From Thermomicrobiaceae bacterium (GTDB taxonomy: Bacteria > Chloroflexota > Chloroflexia > Thermomicrobiales > Thermomicrobiaceae), in contig JAICWZ010000013.1 in assembly GCA_025966355.1 (NCBI GenBank), positions 1-12,983 on the forward strand: DNA of 12,983 nucleotides, in the 5' to 3' direction. The notes under the pieces are model-generated. The model ran no database searches, had not been told where the DNA came from, and was given only the letters and a program-made list of their open reading frames with translations. The translations under genes were made by a program, and so were the position numbers. The number at the start of each line of letters is the position of its first letter. The stretch's first letter is position 1. Below, piece after piece: positions 1-8,159 of the stretch.

Positions 1-52
1 GAGCACGTGACTGAAAATCACGGTGTCGCCGGTTCGATTCCGGCCCTCGGCA
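1..52 (+). tRNA. tRNA-Phe (anticodon GAA), 5' part outside the window
   Basis: The window opens inside a tRNA, at about tRNA position 22. GAGC (1-4) is the 3' half of the D stem. The anticodon stem is CGTGA (6-10) and TCACG (18-22), enclosing the loop CTGAAAA, with anticodon GAA at 13-15 (Phe). A 5-nt variable loop follows at 23-27. The T arm is GCCGG, TTCGATT, CCGGC (28-44). The 3' acceptor strand is CCTCGGC (45-51), with discriminator A at 52. The bases that follow are CCC, so CCA does not appear to be encoded. The acceptor 5' strand and most of the D arm lie upstream of the window. Confidence 0.95.
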
Positions 53-77
53 CCCACAAGCCAGGCATTCTGATACG

Positions 78-103
78 CCTCGATCGATTGGATCGAGGTT
101 TTT
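78..103 (+). terminator. Intrinsic terminator after tRNA-Phe
   Basis: A perfect 8-bp stem, CCTCGATC (78-85) with GATCGAGG (91-98), encloses a 5-nt loop and is followed at once by five T residues (99-103). It lies 26 nt after the mature tRNA end, the normal place for a Rho-independent terminator of a tRNA transcript. Confidence 0.88.
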
Positions 104-233
104 CGTTGTGTGTCGCCGACCGCGCGGTTTCAGCCGCTCGATCGTCTTTCGGCCAGCCGCGAGCCGTCTCGATCGCAGCCGTTCCTGAACACGTTGATGG
201 CGAGGTCAGAGACATTGCTCGGTGGTCTTCTGG

Positions 234-266
234 TTGACATTCCGCCGCTTCCGTGTGATCTATCAT
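234..266 (+). promoter_or_regulatory. Possible promoter of the SDR-cupin unit
   Basis: TTGACA at 234-239 is a perfect -35 hexamer. The best -10 candidate is TATCAT at 261-266, five of six consensus bases. The spacing is 21 bp, longer than the usual 16-18, so either the promoter is weak or activator-dependent, or the match is partly accidental. It lies about 90 bp upstream of the chosen SDR start. Confidence 0.35.
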
Positions 267-310
267 ACTGAGCACGCGGACAGAGTTTTGAACGACGCCG
301 ACCCGCTGAT

Positions 311-327
311 GCCGTTCATCGAACGGC
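311..327 (+). promoter_or_regulatory. Perfect hairpin in the leader of the SDR gene
   Basis: GCCGTTC (311-317), loop ATC, GAACGGC (321-327): a 7-bp perfect stem with a 3-nt loop, 18 nt before the GAGGAG ribosome-binding site. No T run follows, so it is not a standard terminator. It could be a leader structure or an operator with dyad symmetry; the sequence does not decide. Confidence 0.5.
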
Positions 328-354
328 GCTCCAACGATGCGAAATGAGGAGAGC

Positions 355-1104
355 ATGGGCGTACTTGAGGGCCGCACGGCGTTAATCACCGGCTCGAGTC
401 ACGGTATCGGACGAGCAATCGCGCACGCGTATGCCGCCGAAGGCGCCGATGTGGCCGTCAATTACCGCTCGAACGCCGAAGGTGCCGCCGACGTGGCACG
501 CCAGATCGAGGCGCTCGGGCGTCGCGCGCTGGTGATCCAGGCGGATGTGTCGCAAGAGGAGCCGGTGCGCACGATGGTCCAAACGGTCGAGCAGGAATTC
601 GGGCGGATCGATATCCTCGTCAACAACGCCGGCTTCGTGACGCTGGCGCCGGTCGAAGCGATGGAGATTTCGACTTGGGACGACATGATCGCGACTCACC
701 TGCGCGGTACGTTTCTCGTCACGCGCATGGTGTTGCCCGGCATGCTCGAGCGGCGCGACGGTCGAATCATCAACATTTCGTCGCAACTGGGCCAGATCGG
801 TCGCGAATGGTTCGCGCACTATACGGCCGCGAAAGCGGGGATCATCGGCTTCACGAAGGCGCTGTCGCGCGAAGTCGCGGATCGCGGGGTGCTTGTGAAC
901 TGCATCGCTCCGGGTCCAATCGACACCGGGATCGTGCCGAAAACACCCGGCGCACCGCAAAAAGACCGTGTCGGCCAGTTACCGATTTTGAGGGAGGGAT
1001 TGCCGGAGGAGGTCGCGCCGACCGCGCTCTTCCTCGCGTCCAACGCGTCCACGTATTATGTCGGCCAGACACTCGGGCCGAATGGCGGAGACGTAATGTT
1101 GTAG
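355..1104 (+). CDS. SDR-family oxidoreductase (FabG-like)
   Basis: Predicted cytoplasmic NAD(P)(H)-dependent oxidoreductase of the classical short-chain dehydrogenase/reductase family, 249 aa, the usual length. The Rossmann glycine motif TGSSHGIG is at residues 12-19, the cofactor-loop Asp at 64 (ADV), NNAG at 90-93, catalytic Ser143 (NISS), Tyr156 and Lys160 (YTAAK), and the PG motif at 186-187. The Asn of the catalytic tetrad, normally in an N-L-x-G-x-F setting, is His115 here (HLRGTF). ATG 355 is preferred over ATG 337 because GAGGAG lies just upstream (346-351) and the protein then begins as family members do. It ends 32 nt before the cupin gene, with which it probably forms an operon. 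It resembles 3-oxoacyl-ACP reductases, but SDR substrate cannot be read from sequence, so a fatty-acid role is not claimed. Confidence 0.93.
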   Translation: MGVLEGRTALITGSSHGIGRAIAHAYAAEGADVAVNYRSNAEGAADVARQIEALGRRALVIQADVSQEEPVRTMVQTVEQEFGRIDILVNNAGFVTLAPVEAMEISTWDDMIATHLRGTFLVTRMVLPGMLERRDGRIINISSQLGQIGREWFAHYTAAKAGIIGFTKALSREVADRGVLVNCIAPGPIDTGIVPKTPGAPQKDRVGQLPILREGLPEEVAPTALFLASNASTYYVGQTLGPNGGDVML

Positions 1105-1136
1105 TGTCGAACGTCGTCGTTCGAAAGGGGAAACCG

Positions 1137-1496
1137 ATGCAGGTGATTCGGAAGGGCCAGGCGCCAGCCGAAGAAGGTTCAACGTTTACCGGCCATGTCA
1201 CGCTCGAACGCGCGCACCGGAGGGTCGGTGAAGGCGGGATGGGCGTCTCGATCGTCCACTTCGACGACGGAGCGCTCACGCACTGGCACGTCCACCCCGG
1301 CGAGCAGGTGCTGGTCATTCTCGACGGCAAGGGGCGGGTCGGCACGGCCGACGATTCATTCGAGGTCGAACCGGGCGATATCGTTTACGCCGCGCCCGGC
1401 GAGCGCCACTGGCATGGTGCCGCCAAGGGCCATTCGATGACGCATGCCAGCATCACCACCGTCGGCTCACCGACCTGGTTCGAAGCCCCGGAATAG
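1137..1496 (+). CDS. Small single-domain cupin protein
   Basis: A 119-aa protein formed almost entirely by one cupin beta-barrel, probably cytoplasmic. Metal-binding motif 1 is seen as His51 and His53, with Glu56 or Gln57 in the acidic/polar position (HVHPGEQ). A conserved glycine turn follows (LDGKG, 62-66), then motif 2, PGDIVYAAPGERHWHG (79-94), with His91 and His93 as likely ligands. The H-x-H-P-G-x-Q pattern resembles small cupins found beside oxidoreductases or carboxymuconolactone decarboxylases, but the substrate is unknown. The ATG is supported by AAAGGGG at 1124-1130, 6 nt upstream. It follows the SDR gene by 32 nt on the same strand, so the two may act on one small molecule (inference). 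It could be a binding protein, isomerase or dioxygenase. Confidence 0.88.
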   Translation: MQVIRKGQAPAEEGSTFTGHVTLERAHRRVGEGGMGVSIVHFDDGALTHWHVHPGEQVLVILDGKGRVGTADDSFEVEPGDIVYAAPGERHWHGAAKGHSMTHASITTVGSPTWFEAPE

Positions 1497-1501
1497 GTCG
1501 C

Positions 1502-1533
1502 AAAACGGGGCCGGCAGTCGATCCGCCGGTCCC
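1502..1533 (-). terminator. Likely terminator of acs (minus strand)
   Basis: GGGGCCGGC (1507-1515) pairs with GCCGGTCCC (1525-1533), 9 bp including one G-U pair, with a 9-nt loop. Read on the minus strand the hairpin is followed by G and then four T (complement of 1502-1505), 32 nt beyond the acs stop. On the plus strand no T run follows, so for the cupin gene it is at best a weak stop. It separates two convergent units. Confidence 0.6.
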
Positions 1534-1564
1534 GCTCAACCTCCGAATGGCTCCGTGCGGGCGC

Positions 1565-3541
<1,977 letters not shown>

Positions 3542-3645
3542 AGTTGGCTCCTTCCGCTCTGGCTCGGAGGACGGACCACCTGGCACCCGCGCTTGATGCT
3601 GCGACTCGACGAATGCCGCCCGCCCGCTCCGCATAGGACTCCTCT

Positions 3646-3694
3646 ATAATATGCGAGAATGCCGACCGGTGAAAGGCTGGCACGGTATCTGCCA
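3646..3694 (-). promoter_or_regulatory. Possible acs promoter element with adjacent inverted repeat
   Basis: On the minus strand TATTAT (complement of 3646-3651) matches five of six -10 bases. No good -35 lies at the right distance. Further upstream is TGGCA-N7-TGCCA (3678-3682 and 3690-3694), a dyad that could bind a regulator and compensate for the missing -35. If this -10 is used, transcription would start close to 3639, which favours translation from 3541 rather than 3634. Confidence 0.3.
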
Positions 3695-3773
3695 ACATCG
3701 CGACATCGACGCAGCCCAACGAACCCGAAGCGAATACCGGGAAAGTCCTGACAGGAATCATCGGCCTTGAGGA

Positions 3774-3801
3774 TTGCCACGGAAGCGAACGATGGTATAA
3801 A
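3774..3801 (+). promoter_or_regulatory. Likely sigma-70-type promoter of the cox operon
   Basis: -35 TTGCCA at 3774-3779 and -10 TATAAA at 3796-3801 each match five of six consensus bases, with 16-bp spacing. The predicted start near 3808 leaves a leader of about 105 nt before coxB. It is the best promoter match in this intergenic region and faces the right way. Confidence 0.65.
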
Positions 3802-3818
3802 GGATGGGTGACAGCCCC

Positions 3819-3838
3819 GGCATGCATACGAGCATGCC
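3819..3838 (+). promoter_or_regulatory. Leader hairpin upstream of coxB
   Basis: GGCATGC (3819-3825), loop ATACGA, GCATGCC (3832-3838): a perfect 7-bp stem about 11 nt after the predicted transcription start. No T run follows. It may stabilise the 5' end of the mRNA or, as DNA, act as an operator dyad just downstream of the promoter. Confidence 0.5.
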
Positions 3839-3913
3839 CCGCGAAATTTTGGAGCGGCCTGGAACGGGGCGAGGGGGTTCCCTTTCCGTGGCACGAGGTG
3901 AGCAGGGAGGATC

Positions 3914-4957
3914 ATGGCGAGAGGGAGTGGCTGGCTAAAACGCGCCGTGACGGGGGCGTGCGTCGCGTTACTCGTTGTAATCCTCGGAGGGTGTTCGTTC
4001 TTTGGCGGCGGCCCACAGTCGGTGAATCATCCGGCTGGAAGTAACATGCAAACGATCTGGAACCTCTTCGTTCCGATCTTTTGGATGTCTGTTGTCGTGT
4101 TCGCCATCGTTCAAGGCGTGTTGCTCTATTCGGTGATCAAGTTTCGGCGCAAGCCCGGTTCACCCGAACCGTATCCGACACACGGCAACACGAAACTCGA
4201 AATTACCTGGACAATCATCCCTGCTCTGGTTCTCGCGGTCATCACAGTGCCGACGATCGCCACTGTGACCGATTTCGCCAAGAAGCCGGACACCGGGATC
4301 ACCGTCCAGGTCGTCGGGCATCAATGGTGGTGGGAATTCGATTACCCCGGCGAGCAGGTCGTTGACGCGGACGAAATGCATGTCCCGATTGGTGTTCCGG
4401 TCTACGTCGAGCTTCGCAGCGACGACGTCATCCACAGTTTCTGGATCCCCAAGCTGGCCGGCAAGCAGGATGTCGTTCCGAACCAGCACAATCACCTTTG
4501 GTTCACCGCGAATGAGCTTGGCACGTTCCGCGGGCAATGCGCTGAGTTCTGCGGCGAACAACACGCCAACATGGCGTTTACGGTCGTCGTGCAATCGCAA
4601 GCTGATTACGACGCCTGGCTCGCGCACAACAAGGCTCCGGCGGTAGCGATACCGAGCAGCAACGATCTGGCGATGAAGGGTCAGCAAGTCTTCTTCACGG
4701 CTGGTTGCGTTGGCTGCCACACGATTAGCGGCATGGAAGTGAACGGGGTGAAGGCGCTCGGCGATGTCGGCCCGAACCTGACTCACGTTGGGAGCCGCAC
4801 CGCGATCGCTGGTGAAGTCTTGCCATTGACCCAGGAAAACCTCGCGAAGTGGGTCCACAACCCGCAGGCCGTCAAGCCGGGCACGTTGATGCCGAACCTT
4901 GGGCTCACCCAGGAGCAAGCGAATCAAGTGGCCGCGTTCTTGGAGAGCCTGAAATGA
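3914..4957 (+). CDS. coxB: Cytochrome c oxidase subunit II with fused cytochrome c domain (caa3 type)
   Basis: Takes electrons from the respiratory chain and passes them via haem c and CuA to subunit I, on the outer face of the membrane. The 347-aa protein has a lipoprotein signal ending LGGC, with Cys27 as probable lipidation site. Two membrane helices follow, at about 50-75 and 95-117, then the cupredoxin domain. CuA ligands are His174 (IHSFWIP), Cys209, Glu211, Cys213, His217 and Met220 in the CAEFCGEQHANM segment. A C-terminal haem c domain has CVGCH at 265-269 and probable axial Met326 (TLMPNLG). The fused haem domain marks a caa3-type enzyme. ATG 3914 follows a GGGAGG ribosome-binding site. 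First gene of coxBACD, 67 nt before coxA, with its own promoter upstream. Confidence 0.97.
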   Translation: MARGSGWLKRAVTGACVALLVVILGGCSFFGGGPQSVNHPAGSNMQTIWNLFVPIFWMSVVVFAIVQGVLLYSVIKFRRKPGSPEPYPTHGNTKLEITWTIIPALVLAVITVPTIATVTDFAKKPDTGITVQVVGHQWWWEFDYPGEQVVDADEMHVPIGVPVYVELRSDDVIHSFWIPKLAGKQDVVPNQHNHLWFTANELGTFRGQCAEFCGEQHANMAFTVVVQSQADYDAWLAHNKAPAVAIPSSNDLAMKGQQVFFTAGCVGCHTISGMEVNGVKALGDVGPNLTHVGSRTAIAGEVLPLTQENLAKWVHNPQAVKPGTLMPNLGLTQEQANQVAAFLESLK

Positions 4958-5024
4958 TGATGTGTAGTCAGCGTAATCAGGCCATCGGTTTCAGGGTTTT
5001 GTGCGGCGGGATGGGGGCCCAGTA

Positions 5025-6878
5025 ATGGCACAGGTAACGACGACGCAACAGGGAGCGCAGTACCGGCGCTCCATAATCTGGGAGTGGATCACAACCGTCG
5101 ATCACAAGAAGATCGGCATCCTCTATCTTTTTACGTCATTGTTCTTCTTCCTCATCGGTGGCATTCTTGCCATGATGATCCGTACCCAGCTCATCGTGCC
5201 GGATAACACATTCCTTGGTCCGGCGACCTACAATGAAGTGTTCACGATGCACGGCACGATCATGATCTTCCTCGCGGTCATGCCGCTCAACGCGGCGTTC
5301 TTCAATTTCCTCATCCCACTTCAGATTGGCGCGCGCGATGTCGCGTTCCCGCGCCTGAACGCCTTTAGCTACTGGGCGTTCCTCTTTGGTGGGTTGCTTA
5401 TCCTGAGCAGCTTCCTGTTCGGCGCGGCTCCGAACGCCGGTTGGTTCGGCTACGCGAACCTGACGACCCTGACGTATTCACCAGGGATTAACGTCGACTT
5501 CTGGATTTTCGGCCTCCAGATCCTGGGAATTGCATCGGTCGCATCTGCCCTGAACTTCTTCGTGACGATCATCAATATGCGAGCGCCGGGCATGCGTATG
5601 ATGCGGATGCCTGTCTTCACCTGGATGTCGCTCGTCACCGCCGTCCTCTTGATGCTCGCAATTCCGTCATTGACGATTGGACTTGTCGAGCTGACGTTCG
5701 ATCGCTATTTCGGCACGCTCTTCTTTGAGCCGAACGCCGGCGCTTCGGTCGTTCTCTGGCAGCACCTGTTCTGGATTTTCGGACACCCGGAAGTCTATAT
5801 CATGGTTCTACCGCCGTTCGGAATGATCTCGGAGATTCTGCCGACGTTCTCCCGAAAGCCGCTCTTCGGCTACCCGTTCGTCGTCTACTCCGGTATCGCA
5901 ATCGGCTTCCTGTCGTTCGGCGTCTGGGCACACCATATGTTCGCGGTCGGTCTCGGACCGGTTGCAAACTCGGTGTTCGCGACGACGACGATGCTGATCG
6001 CGATCCCAACCGGCGTGAAGATTTTCAACTGGCTCGGTACATTATGGGGCGGGTCAATCGTCATCAAGACACCGCTCTTATTCGCCGCCGGATTCGTCGG
6101 CATGTTCACCATCGGCGGGATCAGCGGTGTGATGCATGCGTCTGTTCCGGTCGATTACTGGCAGACGGACAGCTACTTCGTCGTCGCCCACTTCCACTAC
6201 GTTCTGTTCGGTGGCTCGCTGATGGCGATCCTCGGCGGAATCTACTACTGGTACCCCAAGATGTTCGGGCGCATGATGAACGACAAGCTGGGCAAAATCC
6301 ACTTCTGGACGGTGTTGATTGCCTTCAACATGACGTTCTTCCCGATGCACTTCCTTGGCATCGACGGCATGCCACGGCGTATCTATACGTATCCAGACGG
6401 CATGGGCTGGAACTTCTGGAACATGGAAGAGTCGATCGGCGCGTACTTCCTTGGGCTGAGCATGCTTCTCTTCGCATACAACTTCATCCATTCATTGCGC
6501 TCCGGCGAAATCGCGCCGGCAGATCCCTGGGACGGTCGCACGCTCGAATGGTCCATCCCATCGCCGCCGCCTGCGTACAACTTCGCGGTCGTGCCAACGG
6601 TGACATCGCGCGATGAGTTCTGGGAGATGAAGTACGGCTCGAACGAGCAGACCGCAGATCAAAAGACTAATCTCAACCCGACCGTCGAGGATGAGCGCCA
6701 TATCCATCTTCCACCGCCGTCCTATTTCCCGTTGATCGCTGCGGGCGGGCTTCTCGGCATGGGCGCCGGTATGGTGATGCACGGGGACGGGATGGCTGTC
6801 TCGTGGTATATCTTCGGCGCCGGAATCCTCGTATTGGCCTTCGGACTCTTTGGCTGGTCGTTTGAGCCGAATCACTGA
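5025..6878 (+). CDS. coxA: Cytochrome c oxidase subunit I (A1-type haem-copper oxidase)
   Basis: Catalytic, proton-pumping subunit that reduces oxygen to water. At 617 aa it carries the complete metal set: low-spin haem ligands His76 (TMHGT) and His391, high-spin haem ligand His389 (VAHFHY), CuB ligands His254, His303 and His304, and the cross-linked Tyr258 in HPEVY. Glu256 in that motif places it in the A1 subfamily, and Asp105 (GARDVAFPR) and Lys332 (TGVKIF) fit the D and K proton channels. After the 12-helix core there is a C-terminal extension with two more likely membrane helices (about 566-585 and 592-611), as in some caa3 enzymes, giving about 14. ATG 5025 is chosen because the protein then starts MAQVTTTQQ shortly before the conserved core; GTG 5001 is possible. 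The ribosome-binding site is only a G-rich stretch. Followed by coxC after 26 nt. Confidence 0.97.
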   Translation: MAQVTTTQQGAQYRRSIIWEWITTVDHKKIGILYLFTSLFFFLIGGILAMMIRTQLIVPDNTFLGPATYNEVFTMHGTIMIFLAVMPLNAAFFNFLIPLQIGARDVAFPRLNAFSYWAFLFGGLLILSSFLFGAAPNAGWFGYANLTTLTYSPGINVDFWIFGLQILGIASVASALNFFVTIINMRAPGMRMMRMPVFTWMSLVTAVLLMLAIPSLTIGLVELTFDRYFGTLFFEPNAGASVVLWQHLFWIFGHPEVYIMVLPPFGMISEILPTFSRKPLFGYPFVVYSGIAIGFLSFGVWAHHMFAVGLGPVANSVFATTTMLIAIPTGVKIFNWLGTLWGGSIVIKTPLLFAAGFVGMFTIGGISGVMHASVPVDYWQTDSYFVVAHFHYVLFGGSLMAILGGIYYWYPKMFGRMMNDKLGKIHFWTVLIAFNMTFFPMHFLGIDGMPRRIYTYPDGMGWNFWNMEESIGAYFLGLSMLLFAYNFIHSLRSGEIAPADPWDGRTLEWSIPSPPPAYNFAVVPTVTSRDEFWEMKYGSNEQTADQKTNLNPTVEDERHIHLPPPSYFPLIAAGGLLGMGAGMVMHGDGMAVSWYIFGAGILVLAFGLFGWSFEPNH

Positions 6879-6904
6879 GGTGTGCGCGGCATAGCAGGAA
6901 AGGG

Positions 6905-7525
6905 ATGAGCGACTTGAGTCAAGCATCACAGACTGCGCACATCGAAGAGGCGCATGCGACTACGACGGGGATCTCCCACAATAAGTTGCTGATGTGGGCG
7001 TTCCTCGGATCCGACTGTATGTTTTTCGGCTCGCTGATCATGACCTTCATGGTCTATCGCGGGAAGGCGGCCGGTGGGCCACGACCGCAGGATATTTGGG
7101 ATATTCCCTATACCTCGATCAGTGCCGCCGTTCTCCTCCTGAGCAGTCTGGCGATCGTCCTTGCGCTGACGTATCTCCAGCGCGGAAACGAACGTGCGTT
7201 TCGCATCTGGCTTCTTGCCACGGCGGCGCTCGGTCTGCTCTTTCTTGGGGGCCAGTACTACGAGTTCACAACCTTCTATCATGAAGGGCTGACACTCCAT
7301 AGCAGCCTGTTCGGCACGACGTTCTTCGTGCTTACCGGCTTCCATGGAACGCACGTCGGCATCGGAGTGATCTGGCTGCTATCGCTGGCGTGGATGTCGA
7401 AGCGCGGGAAGATCCCGGCGAGTCGCGCTGAAATGCCGGAGATCGTGGCGCTTTACTGGCACTTCGTCGACATCGTCTGGATTATCATCTTCGCGGTGGT
7501 CTACCTGATCCCGTACAAGCCGTAG
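6905..7525 (+). CDS. coxC: Cytochrome c oxidase subunit III
   Basis: Structural subunit of the haem-copper oxidase, a membrane protein that binds subunit I and supports proton uptake and enzyme stability. The 206-aa sequence has about five hydrophobic helices (near 27-50, 68-90, 100-117, 135-160 and 183-203). It lacks the first two of the seven-helix mitochondrial form, as is usual in bacterial caa3 and quinol oxidases. Family signatures are GQYYEF (116-121), TGFHGTHV (144-151) and YWHFVDIVW (184-192). AGGAAAGGG directly precedes ATG 6905. It lies 26 nt after coxA and 76 nt before coxD; a long hairpin fills that second gap. Subunit III is separate here, not fused to subunit I. Confidence 0.96.
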   Translation: MSDLSQASQTAHIEEAHATTTGISHNKLLMWAFLGSDCMFFGSLIMTFMVYRGKAAGGPRPQDIWDIPYTSISAAVLLLSSLAIVLALTYLQRGNERAFRIWLLATAALGLLFLGGQYYEFTTFYHEGLTLHSSLFGTTFFVLTGFHGTHVGIGVIWLLSLAWMSKRGKIPASRAEMPEIVALYWHFVDIVWIIIFAVVYLIPYKP

Positions 7526-7534
7526 CTCATGGCC

Positions 7535-7571
7535 TCGGCCCGCTTCGCCGGCGATCGGCGGGGCGGGCCGA
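7535..7571 (+). promoter_or_regulatory. Long hairpin between coxC and coxD
   Basis: TCGGCCCGC (7535-7543) pairs with GCGGGCCGA (7563-7571). Inside it TT and GG can form two G-U pairs, and then CGCCG (7546-7550) pairs with CGGCG (7556-7560) around a 5-nt loop. In all about 16 bp. There is no T run after it, so it is more likely an mRNA processing or stability element, or a partial attenuator, than a terminator. The coxD ribosome-binding site starts 13 nt later. Confidence 0.6.
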
Positions 7572-7601
7572 TTGGAACCGATTGAGGAAGGGAATGACCG
7601 A

Positions 7602-7904
7602 ATGAGCTCACAACCGGTTTCTCATCACGCGCATGAGCTTCCTGGACCAGCACTCTACCTGAAGCTCGCTGTGATTCTTGGTATCTTCACGATCGTCGAG
7701 ACGGCGACGTACTACATTCACATTAACGAGACCATTATCACGCTCGCGCTCTTGATTTTCATGGTCTGTAAATTCGTCATCGTCGTCGGCTACTATATGC
7801 ATCTGAAATTCGATCATAGCCTGTTACTTGCCGTGTTCGGATTTGGGATGGCTGTCGCGCTGTCGGTGATGTTGGTGATGATCGCGATCTATGGCAACTA
7901 CTAG
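7602..7904 (+). CDS. coxD: Cytochrome c oxidase subunit IV (small prokaryotic type)
   Basis: Small accessory membrane subunit of caa3-type and related oxidases, thought to help assembly or stability of the complex. The 100-aa protein has three predicted membrane helices (about 17-38, 44-65 and 73-96) and the family pattern of a Lys-flanked second helix followed by YYMHLKFD (64-71). ATG 7602 is supported by GAGGAAGGG at 7584-7592; a TTG at 7572 would add ten residues and is less likely because it lies upstream of this site. Last gene of coxBACD. No genes for haem A synthesis or copper insertion follow, so those functions must be encoded elsewhere. Confidence 0.92.
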   Translation: MSSQPVSHHAHELPGPALYLKLAVILGIFTIVETATYYIHINETIITLALLIFMVCKFVIVVGYYMHLKFDHSLLLAVFGFGMAVALSVMLVMIAIYGNY

Positions 7905-7973
7905 CCTGCCCTTGGGCGTCGGATCATCGCATACGTCGCTGGACGGGCGGCAATCGGCTTGAAATCGTAGGTT

Positions 7974-8003
7974 GTTCGGCTCAACCGGCGATGCCGGCCG
8001 AAC
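7974..8003 (+). terminator. Bulged hairpin after coxD, possible end of the cox transcript
   Basis: Outer stem GTTCGG (7974-7979) with CCGAAC (7998-8003), a 5-nt bulge CTCAA on the left, and inner stem CCGGC (7985-7989) with GCCGG (7993-7997) around loop GAT. It lies about 70 nt after coxD. No T tract follows on either strand, so it is not a classical intrinsic terminator; it may protect a 3' end made by Rho or by processing. Confidence 0.35.
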
Positions 8004-8019
8004 GAGAACAGAATAGGTA

Positions 8020-8055
8020 GCGCGGAGCACGGAATGGTGGAACGGGGTTCCGCGC
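8020..8055 (+). promoter_or_regulatory. Hairpin upstream of hppA
   Basis: GCGCGGA (8020-8026) pairs with TCCGCGC (8049-8055). An alternative inner hairpin, GGAAC around GGG with GTTCC, overlaps its 3' arm, so two exclusive folds are possible. It lies about 105 nt before the hppA start. I could not find a convincing -35/-10 pair in the 255 bp between coxD and hppA, so whether hppA has its own promoter is open. Confidence 0.35.
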
Positions 8056-8159
8056 ATCTTTGTGTGTATGCACTTTGGCGGCGGGCTTGTGCTCGCACAT
8101 GACGACCGGTCGAGCGTCCGTCGCTCGCGGTTGCTGTTCGACGGGAGAGTGGAGGTTCT

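Larger units (their letters stand above)
104..354. other. Intergenic region between the tRNA terminator and the SDR gene
   Basis: I see no convincing gene here. The open frames crossing it continue out of the tRNA or run antisense, and none has a recognisable product. It holds a possible promoter (234-266) and a perfect short hairpin (311-327), listed separately. The octamer CTCGATCG occurs at 79-86, 137-144 and 168-175, but in such GC-rich DNA this may be chance. Confidence 0.6.
3542..3913. other. Divergent intergenic region between acs and coxB
   Basis: About 370 bp with no gene I can support. It holds the acs ribosome-binding site, a possible minus-strand -10 near 3646-3651, an inverted repeat TGGCA-N7-TGCCA (3678-3694), and the coxB promoter and leader hairpin. 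The long open frames across it are antisense or out of frame and resemble no known protein. Confidence 0.6.

Noticed and set aside
18..389. Minus-strand open frame of 123 codons ending in a PRAGIEPATP-like peptide
   Set aside because: This peptide is the familiar false translation of the antisense strand of a tRNA 3' end. The frame overlaps tRNA-Phe and has no other support.
3645..3650. Perfect TATAAT on the plus strand upstream of coxB
   Set aside because: No acceptable -35 at the right distance, and it lies over 260 bp from coxB. The pair at 3774-3801 is a better promoter.
3808..4044. Short plus-strand open frame starting in the coxB leader (possible leader peptide)
   Set aside because: It runs out of frame into coxB, starts at GTG near the predicted transcript start without a ribosome-binding site, and has no run of regulatory codons typical of attenuation peptides.
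7960..8159. Known riboswitch class upstream of hppA
   Set aside because: The stems do not match the conserved cores of any class I can recognise by eye; only generic hairpins can be claimed.
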